Positions 8,353-18,700 of a stretch of DNA of 64,000 nucleotides are shown here, in pieces. Numbering within the stretch: the first letter of the stretch is position 1; each line of letters begins with the position of its first letter. Source of the stretch: Oleidesulfovibrio alaskensis DSM 16109 (lineage in GTDB: Bacteria; Desulfobacterota; Desulfovibrionia; Desulfovibrionales; Desulfovibrionaceae); assembly GCF_000482745.1 (NCBI RefSeq), contig NZ_KI519494.1:310001-374000 (forward strand), read 5' to 3'. The notes under the pieces are model-generated. The model saw only the letters and a list, made by a program, of their open reading frames with translations. It searched no databases and was not told the DNA's origin. Position numbers and translations under genes: made by a program.

Positions 8353-10065
8353 TTAGAACAAGTTGGGGAACATCACGAAGGTGAGGACGGAGGCAACAAC
8401 GCCCACCACCAGACCGTACAGCAGGAAAGGCCATGCGGTACGCTTCAGGATTGTTCCTTCCATGCCGGACAGGCCGACAACTGCGCAGGCTGCCACGATG
8501 TTGTGGATGCAGACCATGTTACCCATGGCGCCGCCCACAACCTGTGCTGCGACAATGATCTGACGCGGCATATCAAGCTGCTGTGCCACGCCCCACTGGA
8601 ATTCTGCAAAGAGCAGGTCGGAAACAGTGTTGGAGCCGGTGATGAACGACCCGAGGCCACCCACGAACGATGCGAACATGGGCCATGCGTTGCCGGTGAT
8701 GGCGGCCACTGTTTTGGCCATGGCCAGCGGCATGGAGGGGTAGCTGTTGGGGTTCAGTGCGGCATCAACAATGCCGGAACCGCGGAAGATGGAAACCAGA
8801 CCAACGGCAAAGAACAGCGCGATGGCGGGGTTTTTCATCTTGGCGATGGATTCGGTCCAGGCGCGCTTGGCTGCGTCGCCCTTCATGCCGTGAATGAAAA
8901 TGGTCAGCACGGCGATGAGTACAAAGGGAATGGTACCGGGCAGGTACAGGTAGGCGATGCTGGCGTTGACGCTCTTGTAGCCGAGGATTTCAGTGAAGGA
9001 AATCTTCTGGCCGGCCAGCAGTCCCTTGAGGCCCAGTTCGGGAATACGGGTGATAACAAGGATGGCGCCGATAAGGATGTAGGGCAGCCATGCCTTGAAC
9101 TGGCTCATGTGAGCCTTGAATTCCGTGGACTGTCCGCCCTTGATTTCACCGGTCCACTCAGGATCCCACTTTTCAGGATCGCCGAAGTCCCAGCTCTTTT
9201 CAGGTACGCAGAAACCGCGCTTGGCGCCTGCCACAACGATGCCCAGACCAACCAGACCACCGATCAGCGAGGGGAACTCGGGACCGACGTACCATGCAAA
9301 GATCAGGTAGGGGATGGTGAAGGACACGGCAGCGAAGATGCAGAACTTCCATGCGGCGAAACCTTCGGACCAGCTGCGGTTGGGGCCGAAGAAACGGGTG
9401 ATGAAGCCCAGCATGAAAATGGGCAGCACGAAGATCATGATGAGGTGCATCACGGTGGCCCACTGACCGATAACCAGGTTGAACGTGTCAAAGCTGGTGA
9501 AGTTCAGTGCGGCGCCGTTGGTGGCTATGGCTTTTTCCACCAGCCCCTTGAGCGGGGTCATGCCCAGTACGATGGGGGTACCCACAGCACCGAAGGACAC
9601 GGGAAAAGAGTTGAACACAAGGCAGAGCACGGCGGCTGCCAGCGGGGGAAAGCCCAGCGAAAGCAGCAGCGGGGCGGCCAGAGCAGCGGGCGTGCCGAAG
9701 CCGGCGGCACCTTCGATGAACGCCGCGAACAGGTAGCCGATGATGATGGCCTGAACGCGGCGGTCACGTGAAATATTCTGCATGCCGTACTGGATGGTTT
9801 CCATACCGCCCGAGTACTGCAGCGTGTAGAGGATGATGATGGCACCGAACACGATGATCAGAATGCCGATGGCCGTAATGAAGCCCTGCAGCGTAAGAGC
9901 TGCCACATAGGAGGCAGGCAGCTGCCATGCGAACATTGCGCCCAGCGCGCAGACAAGCCATGCAAGGGGCATGGCCTTGGTGGCGGGCCAGCGCAGGCCT
10001 ACCATCAGAACAAGAGCTACCAGAATCGGCAGGAGGGCAACAAGTGCCAACAGTTCCACAGACAT
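8353..10065 (-). CDS. lldP: L-lactate permease (LldP/LctP family)
   Basis: The ATG at 10065 is chosen over an upstream in-frame start because GAGGAG lies 6-8 bases before it. The product is then 570 residues, the usual size for LldP. The protein is strongly hydrophobic with about a dozen membrane segments. It carries family-typical stretches such as AAFIEGAAGFGTPAA (near residue 100), FPVSFGAVGTP and the C-terminal FITGSNTVSDLLFAEFQ. It imports lactate with protons. It follows por in the same direction and ends in a strong terminator. Confidence 0.95.
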   Translation of the reverse strand: MSVELLALVALLPILVALVLMVGLRWPATKAMPLAWLVCALGAMFAWQLPASYVAALTLQGFITAIGILIIVFGAIIILYTLQYSGGMETIQYGMQNISRDRRVQAIIIGYLFAAFIEGAAGFGTPAALAAPLLLSLGFPPLAAAVLCLVFNSFPVSFGAVGTPIVLGMTPLKGLVEKAIATNGAALNFTSFDTFNLVIGQWATVMHLIMIFVLPIFMLGFITRFFGPNRSWSEGFAAWKFCIFAAVSFTIPYLIFAWYVGPEFPSLIGGLVGLGIVVAGAKRGFCVPEKSWDFGDPEKWDPEWTGEIKGGQSTEFKAHMSQFKAWLPYILIGAILVITRIPELGLKGLLAGQKISFTEILGYKSVNASIAYLYLPGTIPFVLIAVLTIFIHGMKGDAAKRAWTESIAKMKNPAIALFFAVGLVSIFRGSGIVDAALNPNSYPSMPLAMAKTVAAITGNAWPMFASFVGGLGSFITGSNTVSDLLFAEFQWGVAQQLDMPRQIIVAAQVVGGAMGNMVCIHNIVAACAVVGLSGMEGTILKRTAWPFLLYGLVVGVVASVLTFVMFPNLF

Positions 10066-10130
10066 ACAACGCTCCTCTGAGTTTGCGGTGTTGCAGCGGC
10101 GAACCACATGCCGCTGCGGTTAGCGGTTAT

Positions 10131-10168
10131 GGGGTGCCGGAAGGGCTTCCGCTCCCTTCCGGCACCCC
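10131..10168 (-). other. 15-bp perfect stem-loop between por and lactate permease
   Basis: Arms 10131-10145 and 10154-10168 (GGGGTGCCGGAAGGG and its exact complement) enclose an 8-base loop. There is no T tract on the minus strand after it, so it is more likely an mRNA 3'-end stabiliser or processing element for the por message than a terminator. It starts 21 bases after the por stop. Confidence 0.7.
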
Positions 10169-10189
10169 GGCTATGCACAGGCCGGAGGC

Positions 10190-13100
10190 TTATTTGCCGT
10201 TACGGCCGTCGTTGCAGGCTTCACCCGCGGCAGCATCATGTGCGTGCTCGGGGGTTGCGGTCACTTCGCAGGCATCGCCGGCGTCGGGACCTGCAGGCAC
10301 GGGTGCGGATGCTTCGGCCTTGAAGCCGGGCATTTCAGCCAGTGCCTTCATGTATTCATACCGCTCCTTGTATTCTTCCTCGATCTGCATGCGCAGACGC
10401 TTGGATTCTTCGGGAGCCATCTTTTCGAGCAGGGCGTAACGGTTTTCACCGGAGAGGAACTCCTGGATTTCGCCGTTGGGAGCCTTGGATTCGAAGATGA
10501 AGGGGTTTTTGCCTTCATCAGCCAGCTCGGGGTTGAAGCGGTACAGAGGCCAGTAGCCGGTTTCCACGGCCAGCTTGCCTTCTTCCATGGACTTGCCCAT
10601 GCCCTTGCGGATGCCCTGGTTGATGCAGGGTGCGTAGGCAATGATCAGCGAGGGGCCCTTGTAAGCTTCAGCTTCCTTGAAGGCCTTGAGTACCTGCTGC
10701 TTGTTGGCGCCCATGGAAACGCTTGCCACGTAGACGTATCCGTAGGTCATGGCCATGCGGCCCAGATCCTTTTTGGACGTCTTTTTGCCGGATGCGGCAA
10801 ACTTGGCAATGGAACCGAGGGGGGTAGCCTTGGAAGACTGACCGCCGGTGTTGGAGTACACTTCGGTGTCCATGACCAGAATGTTGATGTCTTCGCCGGA
10901 AGCGAGCACATGGTCCACGCCGCCGAAGCCGATGTCGTATGCCCAGCCGTCACCGCCGAAGATCCAGACGGACTTCTTGGTGAACATGTCGTGCATGCCG
11001 TAGACTTCGTCCACCAGCGGGCTGTCGCCCAGCTCGTCGATGTAGGCCAGCACTTCTTCGCCGAACTTTCTGGACAGTTCTGCGTCGTCCTTGTTTTCCA
11101 GCCAGCCCTTCAGAGCGGCCTTCAGTTCTGCGGATTCAGCAGCCTGCAGAGCTTCTTCGCACAGCTGAGCCAGTCTGTTGCGGCGCTGTACGTAAGCCAT
11201 GTTCATGCCGTAGCCGAATTCGGCTGCGTCTTCGAACAGCGAGTTGCCCCAGGTGGGACCGTGGCCGTCCTTATTGACGGTGTAAGGCGTGGTCGGAGCG
11301 GATGCACCCCAGATGGAGGAGCAGCCGGTTGCGTTGGCAACAACCATGCGTTCGCCGAACAGCTGGGTAAGCAGCTTGACGTAGGGGGTTTCGCCGCAAC
11401 CTGCGCAGGCGCCGGAGAATTCCATGAGGGGCTGATGGAACTGCGAACCCTTCAGGGAGTCGCGGCTCATCACGTTGTCCTTCACGGAGATGTTTTCTTC
11501 GGCAAAGGCAAGGTTGGGCACCTGTGCTGCCAGCTGGGTTTCGATGGGCTTCATCACCAGCGCCTTGTTCTTGGCGGGGCAGACGTCTGCGCACGAACCG
11601 CAGCCGAGGCAGTCCTGAGAGTAAACCTGCATGCGGTACTTCAGGCCCTTGAGTTCCTTGCCCTTGGCGTCCACGGTCACAAAGGACTCGGGTGCGCCTT
11701 CCAGTTCTTCTTCGGTGGCCAGCACGGGGCGGATGGCCGCGTGGGGGCACACATAGGAGCACTGGTTGCACTGGATGCAGTTTTCAGGCAGCCACTCGGG
11801 CACGTTGATGGCAACGCCGCGCTTTTCAAAAGCTGCGGTGCCCACGGGGAACAGACCGTCCGGTTCAAAAGCGGAAACGGGCAGCTTGTCACCCTGCTGC
11901 GACAGGATGGGACGGACCACATCCTTGATGAAAGAAGGCACGTCGTGACCGTTGCAGCAGCAGCCTGCGTCGGCGGCTTCTGCCCACGATGCGGGGTACT
12001 GCACTTCGGTCAGAGCGTCCATGGCCTTGTCAACGGCGGCAACGTTCATGTTGACGATCTTGTCGCCCTTCTTGCCGTATGCCTTTTTGATGGAGTCTTT
12101 CAGCAGGGCAATGGCCTGCTCAAAGGGCATCACGTTGGCCAGCTTGAAGAACGCGGTCTGCATCACCATGTTGATGCGGCCGCCGAGGCCTACTTCGCCG
12201 GCAATCTTGACGGCGTCGATGTTGTAGAATTTCAGCTTTTTGGAAGCGATGGTGCGCTTCATGGAAGCCGGCAGTTCCTTTTCCATGTCTTCAAGCGACC
12301 AGTGCGAGTTCAGCACGAACACGCCGCCGTCCTTGATGCCTTCCAGCACGTCGTACTGGTTGACGTATGCGGACTTGTGGCAGGCCACGTAGTCGGCACG
12401 GTTGACAAGGTAGGTGGACTGGATGGGGGACTTGCCGAAACGCAGGTGCGATACGGTGAAGCCGCCGGACTTCTTGGAGTCGTACGCAAAGTAGCCCTGA
12501 GCGTACATGTCGGTGTTGTCACCGATGATCTTGATGGCCTGCTTGTTGGCGCCCACGGTGCCGTCTGCGCCCAGACCGAAGAACTTGCACTGAACGGTGC
12601 CTTCGGGAACGGTGTCCAGAGCGGCGCCCACTTCCAGAGAAGTATTGGAAACGTCGTCAATGATGCCCACGGTGAAGTGGTTCTTGGGACCTGCCACCTT
12701 CATGTTGTCGTATACGGCAACAACGTCGGCGGGGGTGAATTCCTTGGAACCGAGACCGTAGCGGCCGCCGAGGATGGTCGGGGCTTCGCCGTGTTCCATG
12801 AAGGCGGTGCACACGTCGAGGTACAGAGGATCGCCCAGCGCGCCGGGTTCCTTGGTACGGTCGAGCACGGTGATGGTGTGCGCGGTGGCGGGCAGTGCTG
12901 CCAGCATGTGTTCGGTGGAGAAGGGACGGAACAGGCGGACCTTGATCAGACCCACGCGCTCACCCTGCTTCACAAGGTGGTTGACCACTTCTTCAATGGT
13001 TTCACAGGCGGAGCCCATGGCGATGATGACGCGCTCGGCTTCGGAGTGACCCACATAGTCAAACAGCTTGTACTTGCGGCCGGTTACGCCTTCAACCTTC

Positions 13101-13843
13101 TTCATTGCAGCCAGAACCTGCGTGGGAACCTGCTCGTAGAAGGGGTTGCAGGCTTCGCGGGCCTGGAAGTAGATGTCGGGGTTCTGGGCAGTACCGCGGA
13201 TGTGCGGGTGCTCGGGGTTCATGGAATTCTGGCGGAAAGCTTCCACCTTTTCCATGTTCACCAGACCCTTGATGTCTTCGTAATCGATGACTTCAATCTT
13301 CTGCAGTTCGTGCGAAGTACGGAAGCCGTCGAAGAAGTGACAGAAAGGCACGCTGGTTTCAATGGCGGCCAGATGAGCCACCAGAGCCATGTCCATTGCT
13401 TCCTGAACGGAGTTGGAAGCGAGGAAGGCAAAGCCGGTCTGACGGCAGGCCATCACGTCCTGATGGTCGCCGAAGATGGACAGTGCGTGGGAAGCAAGGG
13501 CGCGTGCGGAAACATGGAAAACACCGGGAAGCAGTTCACCGGCGATTTTGTACATGTTGGGAATCATCAGCAGCAGGCCCTGCGACGCCGTGAAGGTGGC
13601 GGTCAGCGCGCCTGCGGCCAGCGAACCGTGCACAGCACCGGCGGCGCCTGCTTCGGACTGAAGCTGACGCACGGAGACGGTCTGGCCGAAAATGTTCTTT
13701 TTACCGGCGGCGGCCCAGTCGTCGGCCACTTCGCCCATGTTGGAGGAGGGGGTGATGGGGTAGATGGCGGCGGTGTCGCTCAGCGCGTACGCGATGTACG
13801 CGGCGGCGGTGTTACCGTCCATCGTCTTCATCTGCTTGGCCAT
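10190..13843 (-). CDS. por: Pyruvate:ferredoxin (flavodoxin) oxidoreductase, single-chain
   Basis: The 1217-residue protein is a one-chain PFOR. It opens with the pyruvate-binding domain (AYALSDTAAIYPITPSS). Two 4Fe-4S motifs lie near residues 690-760 (CIQCNQCSYVCP, CLGCGSCADVCP). Next come the SGACAGCGETPY and NATGCSSIWG segments that contribute to the third cluster, and the thiamine-diphosphate motif GDGWAYDIG...VYSNTGGQ. It decarboxylates pyruvate to acetyl-CoA and CO2, reducing ferredoxin. The last 45 or so residues form a low-complexity tail rich in Ala and His, comparable in position to the C-terminal extension of the Desulfovibrio africanus enzyme. AAGGAG precedes the ATG. It is the first gene of the sigma-54-controlled operon. 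Confidence 0.97.
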   Translation of the reverse strand: MAKQMKTMDGNTAAAYIAYALSDTAAIYPITPSSNMGEVADDWAAAGKKNIFGQTVSVRQLQSEAGAAGAVHGSLAAGALTATFTASQGLLLMIPNMYKIAGELLPGVFHVSARALASHALSIFGDHQDVMACRQTGFAFLASNSVQEAMDMALVAHLAAIETSVPFCHFFDGFRTSHELQKIEVIDYEDIKGLVNMEKVEAFRQNSMNPEHPHIRGTAQNPDIYFQAREACNPFYEQVPTQVLAAMKKVEGVTGRKYKLFDYVGHSEAERVIIAMGSACETIEEVVNHLVKQGERVGLIKVRLFRPFSTEHMLAALPATAHTITVLDRTKEPGALGDPLYLDVCTAFMEHGEAPTILGGRYGLGSKEFTPADVVAVYDNMKVAGPKNHFTVGIIDDVSNTSLEVGAALDTVPEGTVQCKFFGLGADGTVGANKQAIKIIGDNTDMYAQGYFAYDSKKSGGFTVSHLRFGKSPIQSTYLVNRADYVACHKSAYVNQYDVLEGIKDGGVFVLNSHWSLEDMEKELPASMKRTIASKKLKFYNIDAVKIAGEVGLGGRINMVMQTAFFKLANVMPFEQAIALLKDSIKKAYGKKGDKIVNMNVAAVDKAMDALTEVQYPASWAEAADAGCCCNGHDVPSFIKDVVRPILSQQGDKLPVSAFEPDGLFPVGTAAFEKRGVAINVPEWLPENCIQCNQCSYVCPHAAIRPVLATEEELEGAPESFVTVDAKGKELKGLKYRMQVYSQDCLGCGSCADVCPAKNKALVMKPIETQLAAQVPNLAFAEENISVKDNVMSRDSLKGSQFHQPLMEFSGACAGCGETPYVKLLTQLFGERMVVANATGCSSIWGASAPTTPYTVNKDGHGPTWGNSLFEDAAEFGYGMNMAYVQRRNRLAQLCEEALQAAESAELKAALKGWLENKDDAELSRKFGEEVLAYIDELGDSPLVDEVYGMHDMFTKKSVWIFGGDGWAYDIGFGGVDHVLASGEDINILVMDTEVYSNTGGQSSKATPLGSIAKFAASGKKTSKKDLGRMAMTYGYVYVASVSMGANKQQVLKAFKEAEAYKGPSLIIAYAPCINQGIRKGMGKSMEEGKLAVETGYWPLYRFNPELADEGKNPFIFESKAPNGEIQEFLSGENRYALLEKMAPEESKRLRMQIEEEYKERYEYMKALAEMPGFKAEASAPVPAGPDAGDACEVTATPEHAHDAAAGEACNDGRNGK

Positions 13844-13988
13844 GAGTATAAACTCCTTTTTCTAACCTTGAAGCATGATGTTATTGAGTGATCGTCAAAG
13901 CGGATTCGGGCGTCCGTGACAACCTCATGCGCTGAAGAATGACCGTGCGGCCTGCGGCCCTGAGCGGTCTGCTTCAGCCCCTTTGTTA

Positions 13989-14004
13989 AACAAAAAGTAT
14001 GCCA
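13989..14004 (-). promoter_or_regulatory. Sigma-54 (-24/-12) promoter of the por/lactate operon
   Basis: Read on the minus strand, TGGCATACTTTTTGTT matches the TGGCAC-N5-TTGCA consensus with correct GG to GT spacing; the -12 element has GT in place of GC. Transcription would start near 13978, giving a leader of about 135 bases before por. Three repeated operators lie 85-230 bases upstream, the expected place for an enhancer-binding activator, and such an activator is encoded next door. Confidence 0.65.
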
Positions 14005-14087
14005 TGTGTGTCTTGTGGTTCAAAGCATGTGTTTACAGCCGGTTACCTCCTTCTCCGGATATGGTGCGTGTCCGGAGGATCGTACAG

Positions 14088-14105
14088 TGTCTGAAAAAAA
14101 GGACA
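14088..14105 (-). promoter_or_regulatory. Activator operator repeat 1 (TGTCTG-N6-AGGACA)
   Basis: TGTCTGAAAAAAAGGACA is an imperfect palindrome with TGTC...GACA arms. It is the promoter-proximal member of a set of three near-identical sites, centred roughly 120 bases upstream of the predicted start. It is the likely binding site of the sigma-54 response regulator encoded at 14289-15716. Confidence 0.65.
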
Positions 14106-14188
14106 GCGGCGGAGCCTGAATGCAGCGCCTCTGTCTGGAAAACGTGTGCGTGAACGTGATGAAACTGGCTTGCGGCGGGCGGTTGCAG

Positions 14189-14206
14189 TGTCTGAAAAAG
14201 CGGACT
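14189..14206 (-). promoter_or_regulatory. Activator operator repeat 2 (degenerate right arm)
   Basis: TGTCTGAAAAAGCGGACT keeps the left arm TGTCTGAAAAA fully, and GGAC of the right arm. It starts 25 bases from repeat 3, so the two could be occupied on nearby helical faces by a pair of dimers. Confidence 0.6.
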
Positions 14207-14213
14207 GGTGTCG

Positions 14214-14231
14214 TGTCTGAAAAACAGGACA
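14214..14231 (-). promoter_or_regulatory. Activator operator repeat 3 (TGTCTG-N6-AGGACA)
   Basis: TGTCTGAAAAACAGGACA differs from repeat 1 at a single base. It is 58 bases from the 3' end of the response regulator gene and distal to the por promoter. Confidence 0.65.
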
Positions 14232-14288
14232 GCGCATGTTCACGGGAACGTCCGTCAGGTACAGCATACAACAGCATGGCGCCAACAA

Positions 14289-15716
14289 TCAAAGCACAAT
14301 GTTGTTCTTTTTCAGCAACGCATAAAAATGCGAACGGGACAGGCCGGAAGTCTCCAGAATCGCGGGCAGATCACCTTTGTGGCGCGCTATGACGCTTTCC
14401 AGATATTTTCGTTCCATCATGTGCTTGAACGACCGCATGTCCGGCAGCGGACAGGGCAGCCCGTCGGCATCCTGCTGATTGCGGGCGCAGCCGGTCTGTC
14501 CGCGGGCGGGCAGTTCGTCCGGCTGTTCGCGCAGCAGGTGCGCCTTGGCCGCCTTGATGCGCAGGTCCTGCGGCAGATGCATGGCGTACAGCATGCTTTC
14601 CAGCCCGGAAGCCACAAACGCCCGCTCCAGCACGTTGAAAAGCTCGCGGACGTTGCCCGGCCAGTCATGGCGTGCAAGCAGGGTGAAAAAGTCGGAGCTG
14701 AAACCCTTGTTGGGCACGTTGTACTGCTCGCACAGTTTGTCGATGTAGTACATGGCAAGGGGTTTCAGGTCGGTCAGGCGCTGTCGCAGCGGGGGCAGCA
14801 CCACGTGCAGCGTCTTGAGCCGGAAAAGCAGGTCCTTGCGGAACTCTCCGCGTTCCACCATGGCATCCAGATCTCTGTTGGTGGCCGAAATAAGCCTGAA
14901 GTCGCTTTTCACTTCCTGTGTGCCGCCCACCGGTCTGAAGGTGCGTTCCTGCAGAAAACGCAGAAAGGACCGTTGCAGCGAAAGGGGCATTTCCCCTACT
15001 TCGTCCAGAAAAAGAGTGCCGCCGTCGGCCAGTTTGGCCAGCCCTTCCTGATCAGCTTCGGCCCCTGTGAAAGCGCCTTTTTTATGCCCGAACAGTGTTG
15101 ATTCGATGAGGGTTTCCGTCAGTGACGCGCAGTCCACCACCACGAAAGGGCCGCCGGCACGTCCGCAGTTTCTGTGTATGGTGCGGGCGAAAAGCTCTTT
15201 GCCGGTGCCTGTTTCGCCGGTGATAAGCACATTGGTGTCAGTGGATGCGGCACGCGCCACAATGTCGAACGATTCGCGGATGCGTTCGCTGCTGCCCACC
15301 ACGCCGTCCAGATTAAGCGCCACGGGCGGCGCCGCCTGCTTGTTCAGTTTTTCCTGCCGGTACTGCAGCGCCCTGTTCAGGGTAAGGGTGGTCTGCTTGA
15401 TGGGCGTGGGTTTGACCAGATAGTCCCACACGCCGCCCTGTATGGCCAGCTCCGCTCCGTCGGGGTCGCCTTCGCCGGTCAGTATTATTACTTCCGGGCT
15501 GTTTTCGTGACTGCGGATTCGCGGCAGGGCTTCCAGTCCGTTACCGTCGGGCAGGCGCACGTCCAGAAACACCACGTCAAATTCTTCCGCGGCAAGCAGC
15601 TGCAGACCCTGTTCCAGCGTATGGGCCGAGCGGCTTTGGTACTGCAGGCGCGAAAGCAGGCTTTCGATGGTTTCGCAAACGATGGTGTCGTCGTCTATGA
15701 CCAGTATTCTGGGCAT
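14289..15716 (-). CDS. lurR: Sigma-54-dependent response regulator of lactate utilisation (LurR-type)
   Basis: The 475-residue protein has an NtrC-like layout. A receiver domain (about 1-115) has the acidic pair IDDDT and phospho-acceptor FLDVRLPDG. A sigma-54 AAA+ domain (about 145-375) has Walker A GETGTGKE, intact GAFTGA and Walker B GGTLFLDEVGEMP. A Fis-type helix-turn-helix ends the chain (LETSGLSRSHFYALLKK). It follows the hybrid kinase gene by 15 bases. Gene position matches the Desulfovibrio regulator reported to activate the lactate oxidation operon. It is expected to bind the three TGTC...GACA repeats just downstream of its own gene and activate por. Confidence 0.88.
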   Translation of the reverse strand: MPRILVIDDDTIVCETIESLLSRLQYQSRSAHTLEQGLQLLAAEEFDVVFLDVRLPDGNGLEALPRIRSHENSPEVIILTGEGDPDGAELAIQGGVWDYLVKPTPIKQTTLTLNRALQYRQEKLNKQAAPPVALNLDGVVGSSERIRESFDIVARAASTDTNVLITGETGTGKELFARTIHRNCGRAGGPFVVVDCASLTETLIESTLFGHKKGAFTGAEADQEGLAKLADGGTLFLDEVGEMPLSLQRSFLRFLQERTFRPVGGTQEVKSDFRLISATNRDLDAMVERGEFRKDLLFRLKTLHVVLPPLRQRLTDLKPLAMYYIDKLCEQYNVPNKGFSSDFFTLLARHDWPGNVRELFNVLERAFVASGLESMLYAMHLPQDLRIKAAKAHLLREQPDELPARGQTGCARNQQDADGLPCPLPDMRSFKHMMERKYLESVIARHKGDLPAILETSGLSRSHFYALLKKNNIVL

Positions 15717-15731
15717 GGTGCGTTCCGTTGA

Positions 15732-18700
15732 TTACCCGAGAACCTTGCGGATGGTTTCGGAAAGGATGTTGCGGTTGTACGGCTTGGGAACAATGGCTTT
15801 GATGTTGGGAAATGCCAGCGCGCCTTCTGCGGCCACGTCGCGGCCGGAGACCATGATGACGGGAACTCGGGGGGCAATATCGCCGATTTCGTCCGCCAGT
15901 TCAAGGCCGTTGGTTTCCGGCATGTCAAAGTCGGTTATGACCAGATCGTAGGCCGAAGGATTTTCGCGCAGCAGCTGTGCGGCATGCGAGGGGCTTTTCA
16001 GCGCGCGCACGGTGAACCCCAGCGATTCGAGCACACGGGGTATGGTGTGCAGCTGGTCGTCGTCGTCTTCCACAAACAGAATGCGTTCATCGCCCCCGCG
16101 CAGGTCTCCCGCGTCGGAAATGGGCAGCGGGGCACCTTCGGCGTCAAGCATGGGCAGCCAGACCTCGAATGCAGTGCGCCGGAAGGGGTCGGAGCTGACG
16201 CGCACAGCGCCGCGGTGCGCTTTGACAATGCCGTGCACCACGGCCAGTCCCAGACCTGTTCCTTCGGTTTTGCCTTTGGTGGTGAAAAACGGATCAAAAA
16301 TTTTATCCAGAATTACCTGCGGGATGCCGGGGCCGTTGTCGCTGACAGTAAGCTTGAGGTAGTTGCCCGCTGATATGGCCAGTTCCTGCGCCGTTTCTTC
16401 CGGTACCGGTTCCTGTTCCAGATTGATGTCCATGGCGCCGCCTGTTTCGCGCAATGCCTGAAACGAGTTGGTGCACAGATTCATGATAACCTGATGTATC
16501 TGTGTGGGGTCGGCATGGATAAACGAGGGGCGGGGCGGTACCGCGAGGCGTATTTCTATGTTGCGGGGCAGTGATGCCTTGATCAGCCCCACGGCTTCGT
16601 TCAGGGCTTCGTTGATGTCGGTGGTCACAAAACCTTCCACAGACGGGCGGCTGAACGTGAGAATCTGTTTGACCAGATGGCTGCCGCGCTGTGCGGCCTT
16701 CAGGGCACGCATCAGGTCGTTGAATGTGATGGAAGCCGCCTCGACATCACTCAGTGCCAGTTCAACGGAGTTGATGATCGAAGTCAGTATATTGTTGAAG
16801 TCATGGGATATGCCGCCTGCAAGCGTACCTATGGCTTCCATTTTCTGCGACTGCAGCAGCTGGCGTTCCAGATTTATCTTCTGGGTTACGTCTTCCGCCG
16901 TGGTCAGCAGGCCCACCACATGGCCCTGTTCGTCATGCAGCGGCACGCGGTTGGTTTCCAGCCATACACTTTTTCCGTCGGCCGCCGTGGTGGACCATTT
17001 ATAGCGGTAACGGGGCGTGTTGCTGCGGATGACTTCCTCGTCCTCTTCACGCAGACGCAGCGCCTGCGCTTCATCGGGCAGAATTTCCACGTCGGTGCGG
17101 CCTATGGCGTCTTCCAGTTCGGCAATGCCGAAAAACTGGGCAAAGGAACGGTTTGCGCCGATGTACCGCAGCGAGGCGTCTTTCCAGCTTACCAGCTGGG
17201 GAATGTTATCAAGCACCAGCTGCAGCATGCGCTGTGATTCGCTGAGGGCCTGTTCCGCCAGTTTCCGCTGGGTGACGTTTTCGGCGTATCCTTCCAGCAG
17301 CACGATATCGCCGTTGCGGTCGCGTGCCACACGCAGGGTTATGTGGGCGGTTATGGCTGTGCCGTCGCCTCTGGTGAACGTGTGTTCAAAGTCTATCACA
17401 TCGCCGGAAGATGAGCTTGTGGCGGCCATCTGCTCCAGCAGCCGGTCGATATCCTGCGGCAGGGTCTGCACAAGCTGGTCCGGATTTTCAAACCCGGCCA
17501 TGCGCGCCAGCGCAGGGTTGAGATCGATGAAGCTGTCTCTGGGGCGGATGCGGAAAATACCCAGCGGCGAGCCTTCAAAGATGGAACGGTATTTTTCTTC
17601 CGCGGCACGCAGGCTGTCTTCGGCACGCCGCCGGGCCGTGTAGTCAAAAACCACTCCCACCAGTCCCACCACTTCGCCGCGGGCGTTGTTGTGCGTCGCC
17701 TTGTGCAGGATGATGTTGCGCGGCAGGCCGTCGGGGCCTTCGATGGTCTTGTCGTAGATTTCCACGCTGGGTCTGCGCAGCATGTCCACGTCCACAGGAT
17801 CGGTCAGAGCGCGTACCGCCAGATTGTCCGGATTGCCGGCAAGGCCCAGCAGGCTCTGGTGGTCCACCCCGAAAAAGTCTTCAAACGCTTTGTTGCACTG
17901 CAGAAAACTGCCCGTGGTGTCCTTGGTGAAGATGGGCAGGGGAATGGTATCCATAAGCAGCCGCAGAAAAGACAGCTGATCTTTGATTTTCTGCTCCACA
18001 CGGCGCTTTTCCAGTATGTTCATCACCAGCACCACCAGAATGACGGAAAGCAGCACCATGGAGATGATGATGGTCCAGAAAACCTGCTTGTTCAGCTCGT
18101 AGAAGCGGCTGGGCTCGTTGATCAGACGTGCGCCTGCGGGCAGCTGTTCCTGCGTGATGAACAGACGGCGCAGCTCATTGTAGTCAAAGATAAATGCTTC
18201 GCTGTCTGCGGCTTCGGGGTCGGACATGATGGGAATGTCGTCCACCGGTGTGCCGTCCAGCACCTGCATGGCCATGCGCGCGGCCACCATGCCGTGGCGC
18301 ACGCCGGAAATCAGCTTGCCGCCCACAATGCCGTGGCCCAGCAGAAATTCCCAGTTGGAATAAAGGGGCGCGTCGGAATTGGCATGAACTTTTTCCAGCA
18401 GTTCCTGCGCGGAATAAAACTGGCCGTCGATGTCGCGGTACATGGGGATGAAGTAGAAAAATGTGTCCGGCCCCTGATGACGCACTTTGTTCAGCATGTC
18501 TTCCAGCCGGTACTCGTACCAGAATTCAACTTCCAGCTTGTCCTGCACCACGGGCAGTGCTTTTTTGATCTGGTTGCTGATGGCCACGCCGGTTACCGAC
18601 GTATCGCCGATGACGACCATGCGTTTCATCTGCGGGTGCAGCCGCATGGCCAGCTCAAGGTTGGCGGCCACGTCGTATTCTTCTGTAACGCCGGAATATC

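Larger units (their letters stand above)
13844..14288. promoter_or_regulatory. Control region of the lactate operon
   Basis: The 445-base region between the response regulator and por has no gene. It holds the 135-base por leader, the sigma-54 promoter and three TGTCTG...GGACA operators. A weaker partial copy lies at 14132-14149 (TGTCTGGAAAACG...). Confidence 0.7.

Noticed and set aside
10238..13891. 1217-codon open frame on the plus strand opposite por
   Set aside because: It is the exact antisense of por, an effect of third-position codon bias in GC-rich DNA. Its translation is rich in His, Gly and Val with no domain, and it has no ribosome site.
13844..14288. Minus-strand frame of about 90 codons inside the lactate control region
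   Set aside because: It reads through all three operator repeats, has no good ribosome site and looks like translated regulatory DNA.
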